Source of the DNA: Takashimella koratensis
Lineage: Eukaryota; Basidiomycota; Tremellomycetes; Trichosporonales; Tetragoniomycetaceae
Direction of reading: 5' to 3'
DNA length: 64,000 nucleotides
NCBI GenBank assembly: GCA_003116875.1
Contig: BCKT01000009.1
Coordinates: 744,001 to 808,000, forward strand
The notes under the pieces were generated by a model that was not told the DNA's origin, did not search any database, and saw nothing but the letters and a program-made list of their open reading frames with translations. Every line of letters begins with the position of its first letter. Positions within the stretch are counted from its first letter, which is position 1. This document shows, one piece after another, positions 57,433-64,000 of this stretch. A program made the position numbers and the translations under genes.

Positions 57433-58560
57433 ATGTCGACTACCAAAATGTCGAGGAATCCTAAAGGGACTCTTAAATACTCCATTTCCTTGGACTTTCC
57501 TGGTTCTGCTCCCACCACTCATACTCTGTACGTCTCGGAGGAGGTGAGAACCCTGGATGACATCCGGGAACCCAAGACTCTTAGCTTCATCCCAGTGGTG
57601 GGCATCCAACTGGAGCTTCCCAAGAGTGAACAGCTCGAAGATGTGGAACAGATCGAAGTTCTGGAACAGATCAAAGATCTGGAAGACCGCTTTACGAAGT
57701 CGCTTACCCTTGCTGCTGAGATCTGGGGAGAGGTCTGTATGCCCACTTCTCCGCTTCCTGGACGCTCCAACTTCCATTTGGAGCAATTCACCGATGGTAT
57801 GAAGACCATGATGTCTCAAGCTACCCGCTACTTTCCCTTTCTTATCGAAGCATCCAAAGTGCTGGGTCCTTCCACACTTGCCGTAGGAAGAGATGAAATG
57901 GTGAGTGCCCTTCTGATGCCTCGTCTCTGGCTTCAATCGACGCGTCAAAACAGTCATACAGAGCTAACCCCAGCTTCACACTCGGACTTGCATACAGAGT
58001 GGATGGAAAGTTTCTATCTCAGACTTAAACGACGACAACCGCTCGAAGGCCTTGAATTATTGTAAGGAGGCTGCCTGGAAGCTCACCGACGACGAGCTTC
58101 CCCACGAGACTCTCTATGGGGAGATAATCGACAGCCTTTCGGGGGATAGGAGTGGCCATCCGGTCCATCCGTCATTGAATTACCTCAAAGCTCCTCCACC
58201 CAAGATAGAGGGGTACGACACTTCTCTGGTGGTGTCGCCGCTACTAATGGCGCGAAGGCACTTGCCCACTCAGAAGCGCGTAGCCAGGTCATCGACCCTT
58301 TATCCATGGCAGAGGAGATAGTTATGTCAATCTGCTTTCGCTCATTTGGTGCTCACCCTCACCTTGTCAACCTCCACAGACGCAAGGCTTTGTCCGACAT
58401 TAGCTATGAGGGTGAAACGGGTCGTCAGCTGAGCCTTTGTCCCGGCGCTCTTTGGTATCACGTTTCCTCTGCATTTTTCCAAGCAGTAGACTTGAGGCAT
58501 GAAAATCTGGCCATTTACACTATGCTAGTGACAACGGACCACCAAGCTGTCGTTGATTGA
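57433..58560 (+). CDS. Orphan protein, model uncertain, possible frameshift
   Basis: Exon 1 (57433-57900) encodes a Lys/Thr N-terminus, then SISLDFPGSAPTTHTLYVSE and an acidic helix (EQLEDVEQIEVLEQIKDLED). Intron at about 57901-57997. Exon 2 continues SGWKVSISDLNDDNR...CKEAAWKLTDDELPHETLYG, and this frame stops at 58321. Downstream, another frame gives a coherent protein (ATNGAKALAHSEARS, then EEIVMSICFRSFG... to the stop at 58560). I found no good splice that joins them, so near 58,205-58,230 there may be an indel or an unusual intron. No signal peptide. Unrecognised. Confidence 0.45.
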
Positions 58561-58677
58561 ATGTTCACAACGCTCACTCAGCTTGGGTTGAATGAGAAGA
58601 GCGTACTCAAACATTGACTGAAAGATTGTTTGTAAGCAAAAACTTGCCGCGGTGACTAATCTTCTGTGCTAACTGTA

Positions 58678-59523
58678 GAAAGGATGTGCGAGTTATGACA
58701 GCGCCGCCGTATGGGTGGCTGATGTTCTCCTTATCTGTATAACCAGGCAGGTTTCAACGGCGAGGTCTCTCAAGCCATATTGCGAAAGTCTTTACGATAT
58801 TCCATCGAGAAGTCTGAACAGCAGTCAGATGGCAAGTTACCCTCTTCACTCGAACAGAAGAGACCGATTTTCTAAAAGAGCCTATCTCCCTATACGCCGC
58901 AGGATCTGTCCGAATCGCGTCCGATATCTTTCTGCAAGCTTGCATAGAGGTCGCCAGAAACAAAGATTTCACCATTCCATGGAAGACGACCAAAGTGGAG
59001 TTAGATAACATGTTCGACCTGACTTTCTCCTTCTTCAATCCTCGGGTTGATACTGTATCGGTCAGTCCGGCAGAGTTGGAACTGGCTGAGCAAGGAGATC
59101 TTGAGCCTACTCAAGACGGTGAAGTAAGGCGGACCGTGGTAAGCTACAAAGATGTGATGCATACCGCAGTAAAAATGCGAGGTCCTATCTTACTGACATA
59201 ATACAGAAAACTTATGATATTGAGACGCCACTCGAAGTTAAGAAATCGTGCTGGCAGAAAGCGATTGCGTCAAGGCATCGCCACGAGGACCACAGCGACA
59301 GTATTTCACCTCTTCAAAATTTGGTCCGGGTTTTTGGCCAGTTCAAGCGTGAAGTGATTAAGCAAGACCAGCTGCCCTCGTTCATCACCAACATCCGAAA
59401 GCCGGGACCGACTGACGACGAGTTCGACTGTACCCTGACAGCTATACTTTTGCACAAGGCCATGCCGTCTTTGGATTTGACGGTATTGTCGGAAGAAGCC
59501 ATGTCTGGCTCGTTCTTGATCTG
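58678..59523 (+). CDS. Orphan fragment or multi-exon gene, low confidence
   Basis: Protein-like pieces in changing frames: KGCASYDSAAVWVADVLL, AGFNGEVSQAILRKSLRYSI, then AAGSVRIASDIFLQACIEVA and NMFDLTFSFFNPRVDTVS, and finally, after an intron about 59148-59205, KTYDIETPLEVKKSCWQKAI to a stop at 59522-59524. No secure ATG. This may be the 3' half of the gene starting at 57433, or a separate decayed gene. No family recognised. Confidence 0.3.
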
Positions 59524-59752
59524 AAAGTCTCGCGATAACGCAGGATGAGGTTCACAGAGACACGTTCGAATGGGATTTGGTAGGACTGGGACACATGGTA
59601 AGGTACAAATGGTATCTATTGCCTGTACTTCCTTATCTTATCCTAAGCCACCGTAGGCACGCTAGTATCATTATAACAAGTCATGTATACAATAAGTGAT
59701 GAATAGTCGAAAGCCTTGTGTCTACAATGGCACACTTGTGTATACAACACCT

Positions 59753-61156
59753 CTATGGCTTGTCTTTGCGAGAATTCACGACCAAGTGGCCATACTCTGG
59801 CAATGGTGTGGACTCCTTGGACGGGAATAAGCGTTCCCACAATGTGCCGATGAAACCGAAAACGCGCTGGACGATCGTGTTTCCAAAGATCGCCCCGGCA
59901 ATGGCTGCGACTCGCAGGAAGGTGTTGACCGCCCACTCTTTCTCGTAGAAGAAAATCCCCGGAACACCGGGGGCGATCTTCTGCGCCTCGGTAACCGTCG
60001 GTCTCCACTTGTCCTCGTACGCCTTTGCAGCCGCCTTCGGATCGTCCGGGTTGGTCGCCATCTCGCCTGCCAGGATGTACGCGCCCGCACACGACAACGA
60101 GGTACCCATGCCGATGAGCGGTGTCCCGCACCACGCTGCATCGCCAACCATGAGTATACGGCCGCTCTCACTGCTCCATTTGGACGCGTGGACCTGACCC
60201 AGGTACTCAAAATAGAGATCGTTGGACGCGTCGAGGTGCTTGATCATCGCCTCGGCGTTAGGACCACCATCGGCGAACAGCTCAGCGATTGTAGCCTTCT
60301 GCTCATCGGGCGACAGCTTCTCGTAGCCTTTAGACTTGGGGCTCATGAACATCACACCTGCGCGACTAGCGTTCGCTTTGAAGTCCGGTCGGAAGTAGAT
60401 CCCCCGTCGACCCGGAAGCCACATCATGTGCCATTGATCGGCAAACGACGTCTTGGCTTCGAGTGGGATGCTGAAGTAGGCGATATCTTGGGATAAGTCA
60501 GTCCAAGTTGTGAAGGACATCCGTTGCCATGTCATGTAGGTACTCACAGACACCGACCGGCCGATATTCGAAGCTGCTCTCACCAAATGCCAGTTTCCGA
60601 GTCCGGCTCCGCGATCCATCCGCAATGATGACATAGTCATACGTCTCCTGCTTGCCGCTGTTGAACGTGACTTTGACCTTGCCAGCCGCGTCCTGCTCGT
60701 CGAAGCCAACGATGTAATCGCCAAAGACCCACTTGGTGTCCTCCTTGGTCTCAGTGTAGAGCATCTCCGCAAAGTCTCCCCGGAGGATCTCAAACTCGTT
60801 GGTCGGACCATTGCCGACACCCAGCTGAGAATAAATCTTGTTGTTCTTGTCGGTGATGGTTGTCCCCTTCTCGCCGGTGAATCGTGCTCGTAGCTCGCCC
60901 TCAAGACCCATGCGACGAATCGCTTGAAGCTGGAAGGTGATCAGTGGAAGCTTGACGTATCTGTAGTATGCGCGATGCGAGCACCTACTCCGTAATGAGC
61001 AACATCGATGCTCTGCCCGCCGGGTCGAAGCTCTGGCCATCGCTCGACAACCGTGGTCTGAAACCCGTAGCGGTTGAGCCAAAAGGCGGTAGCGGGTCCT
61101 GCGACGCTTCCGCCAGAGATAAGCACCGTCTTCTTCGCAGTTGAGGGGAGGGACAT
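59753..61156 (-). CDS. FAD-dependent monooxygenase (PheA/TetX-like class A)
   Basis: Three exons (61156-60989, 60929-60548, 60486-59753) give 427 residues. The FAD fold begins TVLISGGSVAGPATAFWLNR (GxGxxG-like) with an acidic end of the second strand (VVERWP). The second FAD motif is ILMVGDAAWCGTPLIGMGTS, followed by LSCAGAYILAGEMA. DYVIIADGSRSRTRKL is the shared DG motif. The C-terminus has a hydrophobic stretch (FLRVAAIAGAIFGNTIVQRV), which could attach it to a membrane. This class hydroxylates aromatic or polyketide-like substrates with NADPH and oxygen. No biosynthetic cluster surrounds it, so the substrate is unknown. Confidence 0.88.
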
Positions 61157-61930
61157 GGTAGTTGGATGGGATGGGTGAGGTGATGATGGGAATCGATTGT
61201 TTGGTTCATGTGTCCGATTTATAGCTGCCGAGATCGGCACCGAGCTATCGTGGCGTGCCGGCCGGAAAGCCCGGACGTCATATCTTAAATTTTGCTTTGG
61301 CCCTGTTCGGCGAATTGCCGCGCGGCTTATCGGCAGCGAGCCAAATCGACGGTCTTTCGCACTTGGCAATCGATCGACGCAGCAAGTGCGTGCTGCATGG
61401 GTTGTCAAATTACTGCGGTCAACATTGCAGCCGCATGCCGTCCTCTGTAGTAGCGTTGTATATCGGCATCACCTCGGCATTGACATCCACGTTCAAGGAG
61501 ATTTACCTTTCCTTTGATACACCGCCGCAAGTAGCCAGCGCAAAAAGTACGCCGTACGAAGACGTCACACTGTCGACTCTTTCCTCCTGGCTCTCCATTC
61601 ACATTAGCTCACGATGCTATCTTTGTACAACACTCGGCCTTTTGCCTTTCCTTTGCGACGTACAGCTGCTTAGAAGAAAAGAGGCTATCCTCCTCCCAAG
61701 CCCAGCCGCTCCACATCCAAACTCCTTTGTAGCACTCAGTATTTCAAGGCGGCCGCGCACCCGAGTACTGAAAGGAGATTCAAACTTCCACGGCTGACAT
61801 CCCATCCTCACTCCCTGATTCCGCCAGTGCTGTAGCAGGCTATAAATAGGCGTCACCTCTGTGCAAAAAAGTGTCAAAGCCTTCACACGCAGCCAAACAA
61901 GATTTCGACAATAATCTCACTGATCGACAC
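61157..61930. promoter_or_regulatory. Divergent region, monooxygenase and orphan gene
   Basis: About 775 bases. TATAAATAG at 61841-61849 is a good TATA box about 85 bases before the next start. No gene seen within; frames at 61197-61797 are unlikely. Confidence 0.45.
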
Positions 61931-62560
61931 ATGGAAGCAACCAACGACACCCCAAACACCTTGACCATTTATATGGGGGGAGCGGACCAGAAGGCGACAT
62001 GGTCTTTGACCTCTGCCGCAGAAGTCACCGACGAGAGCAAAGATCAGACTATACTAACCTTCGCAATGACTCAGGTTGACGCACGCCATGCTCCAAACCC
62101 GACGGATGTTGAAGTCAAAGACCTGGAGTTTTTGCTTGCGAGTATGAAGGTCAGTCTAGGCTGGTTCGCTACATGCATCTATCAGGGACGCTACACTAGA
62201 ATTGCAAACACCATTCGTGTGTCTGAAGACCTGGGAAAAAGAGGCGTTGCTTGGTTCAACGAAAGGCATCGATCACGAGCTACAGCTCATACCAATGCGA
62301 TAGACCCAAACGTCTCCACTTACCTCACCAAGACTTGCGATTCCGAGAAAGGTCAAAACGCTGTGGACGATCAGCTGCTATTCAGTATTTTCCTTGATGC
62401 AGAGGACACTGCCGCGATGGCTGGTGCAACGGAAGGGACGACCGTGGACTTGGGCAATGAATATAATCGAGAGTACACGGGTGATGATTTCAACCTCGCC
62501 CTTGCTGGAAGCCTTGCAGGCCAAATCAACGCAGCATTCTCCCTCTCCATCCCAGAGTAA
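61931..62560 (+). CDS. Orphan single-exon protein
   Basis: 209 residues from the ATG at 61931, the first in frame after the TATA box. Protein-like throughout: TLTIYMGGADQKATWSLTSA, then helical parts DLEFLLASMKVSLGWFATCI and TAMAG/LAGSLAGQINAAFSL. The general plan, short strands then helix, resembles the orphan families at 15-20 kb, but no clear sequence match was found. No signal peptide. Function unknown. Confidence 0.55.
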   Translation: MEATNDTPNTLTIYMGGADQKATWSLTSAAEVTDESKDQTILTFAMTQVDARHAPNPTDVEVKDLEFLLASMKVSLGWFATCIYQGRYTRIANTIRVSEDLGKRGVAWFNERHRSRATAHTNAIDPNVSTYLTKTCDSEKGQNAVDDQLLFSIFLDAEDTAAMAGATEGTTVDLGNEYNREYTGDDFNLALAGSLAGQINAAFSLSIPE

Positions 62561-64000
62561 TAAGGAAAGAGTTGCTATGACGGAAGACTGCGGGAGGAGG
62601 ATTACATGATCTGGACGTAGCGTAGTACATGCTTGCGGCACATGCTCTCATCACATTATGCATGTACCGTCGCGAGCTGAGCTGCCGTTAGGCAAGACAA
62701 CGAGGGGGCTAGAGGGACGCTCCTTCCATATGCTCTCCTTTGCATGGATCAGACTCCGATTCATGCGAAAGGAGTGTAAAGTGGTATACTGTATATGGGG
62801 TGGTGTTTGGTGGATGTCCACTACCGTACATCAACTCTCTCGCCATTCATGAATGTCGACAATGACCCTGACGTCGTCTGAAGGGATTGTCACTCAGCCT
62901 GCCGCCATTGCGCAACGTCTGAGATGGAAGTATAAGTCGCATACTCGCGAACCACTGGAGAGCACAGCGGAGCTGAAAGAACTCCTCGAAGACCCTCGCG
63001 GATCTCCCTCCGGGTCGCCAAGTCTCATGGGAATACATTTTTTGCGAATTACCTGGAGAAGAGGACTAGATCGTCCAATGCGTGACTGGGAACATAGCGG
63101 ACGCAGTCAACAATTTTAGACATCGAAACGAAACGGGTGCTCTCTCGAAGGAAAAATGTCTGGTCCCACTCCTCGAATTTGTTCTGAACCGAGGTGTTTC
63201 CTACCATGACATCAAATTCGGTCTGACTCATGGGGATGCTGCTTCCACAAGGTAATATCACCACACTGTGTGAAATCTCGATTGGACGTCCAAGGTCTCT
63301 TCCCCTTGGCTCTGGGGTGACTGCCTTTTCGAAAATTTTGTCAGATCCGCCACTGTTTTCAAACGCATGCTGTTGATGGATTTGAAAGGGGCAGACTGTA
63401 CACGTCTGAGAGGCCAAAGTTAGCACATTCAGCCGACATGGACCTTCTATAGCACGCAATGATAGCTAGTCGTTCTCGCCTTTCTCGCCGGTAGGTCAAT
63501 GAAGCCATGCGGCGCGTTCCCCTTTCGCCTGACGGTGGGGTGAAGGTCTCCTAGCCTTTGCAGCACCTCCCACTGTCTACTCGCCTTCTCACCTCGAGGC
63601 CTACCAAGTGACGCAAGTCCCCCTTACTATCACATTTCGGCGCCTTACCCTTTCGCCTTCGCACGCTAGAGACTCTCGGCCGGAACAACGTCCTTACCTC
63701 TGACAACGCCAACATTTTGACCACATTTGAGAGTCTCGCCTGCCAAATCAAGGCGAAAGAACGTGCTACAACATGCAATCCTTTAACGTCTACACACTGT
63801 GTCGGCCGAAATTGGGGTTAATTCTTACTGACAGCTGACTTTCCAGCATCGAAATGTGAAAAAAAGACCCGAAGTAGCACTGACGCTTTTTTCTCTCAGA
63901 TGATGGATGACTCATCCTCTGAGAAGTCGCGTACTTTGCCTGCTGTACAGTGCGCTAGAAGGCTTGGGAAATCGTCATGTGTACTAGAAACAGTTCTTGC
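62561..64000. other. No confident gene at right edge
   Basis: Candidates are a plus frame of 88 codons from ATG 62853 to 63119 and a minus frame at 63049-63459 (with MSQTEFDVMVGNTSVQNKFE). The minus one reads like protein, but its start is unclear and it may be the 3' exon of a gene. From about 63470 on I see nothing. Confidence 0.3.

Noticed and set aside
1..64000. tRNA genes
   Set aside because: No stretch with a convincing B box plus cloverleaf was found by eye; a covariance search would be needed to exclude them.

Overview
The window reads as nuclear DNA of a basidiomycete fungus, most likely a Tremellomycete-type yeast or a relative. Genes are dense, on both strands, and cut by many short introns (about 35-130 nt, GT-AG, often with CTAAC/CTGAC-like branch sites). 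Upstream regions are long and pyrimidine-rich. The recognisable proteins (RNAi-type RdRP, Ste7-like MAPKK, orthodox aquaporins, complex I 24 kDa subunit, Pms1) are all eukaryotic and fungal. No bacterial operon, CRISPR array, rRNA or convincing tRNA was seen. Exon boundaries were read by hand. Where exon lengths are given they add up to an intact reading frame.

Layout. 0.9-4.1 kb: three minus-strand orphan genes, two of them clear tandem paralogs that share a promoter block; one copy carries an in-frame stop. 4.6-10.4 kb: NDUFV2-type complex I subunit (-) and an Fmp25-like RCC1 protein (+) share a divergent promoter; then an XPG/FEN1-like nuclease (-). 11.0-15.3 kb: a complete RNA-dependent RNA polymerase. 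15.7-20.4 kb: two further orphan families, each a tandem pair. 21.2-47 kb: a conserved housekeeping block with a CCCH protein, an APC-family permease, Pms1, an RBR E3 ligase with an N-terminal RWD-like region, porphobilinogen deaminase, a single-pass membrane protein, an ankyrin protein, a large three-finger C2H2 protein and a Ste7-like MAPKK. 47.7-51 kb: a long disordered Ser/Arg-rich protein. 51.9-56.8 kb: two tandem aquaporins. 57.4-64 kb: more orphan genes, some apparently damaged, around an FAD monooxygenase.

The conserved core (21-57 kb) is thus flanked by accessory stretches rich in small, fast-diverging, locally duplicated intracellular orphans. The RdRP lies inside the left accessory stretch. 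I found no clear new multi-gene system. The best candidates for novelty are the three paired orphan families around the RdRP, with a shared promoter block and a decaying copy.
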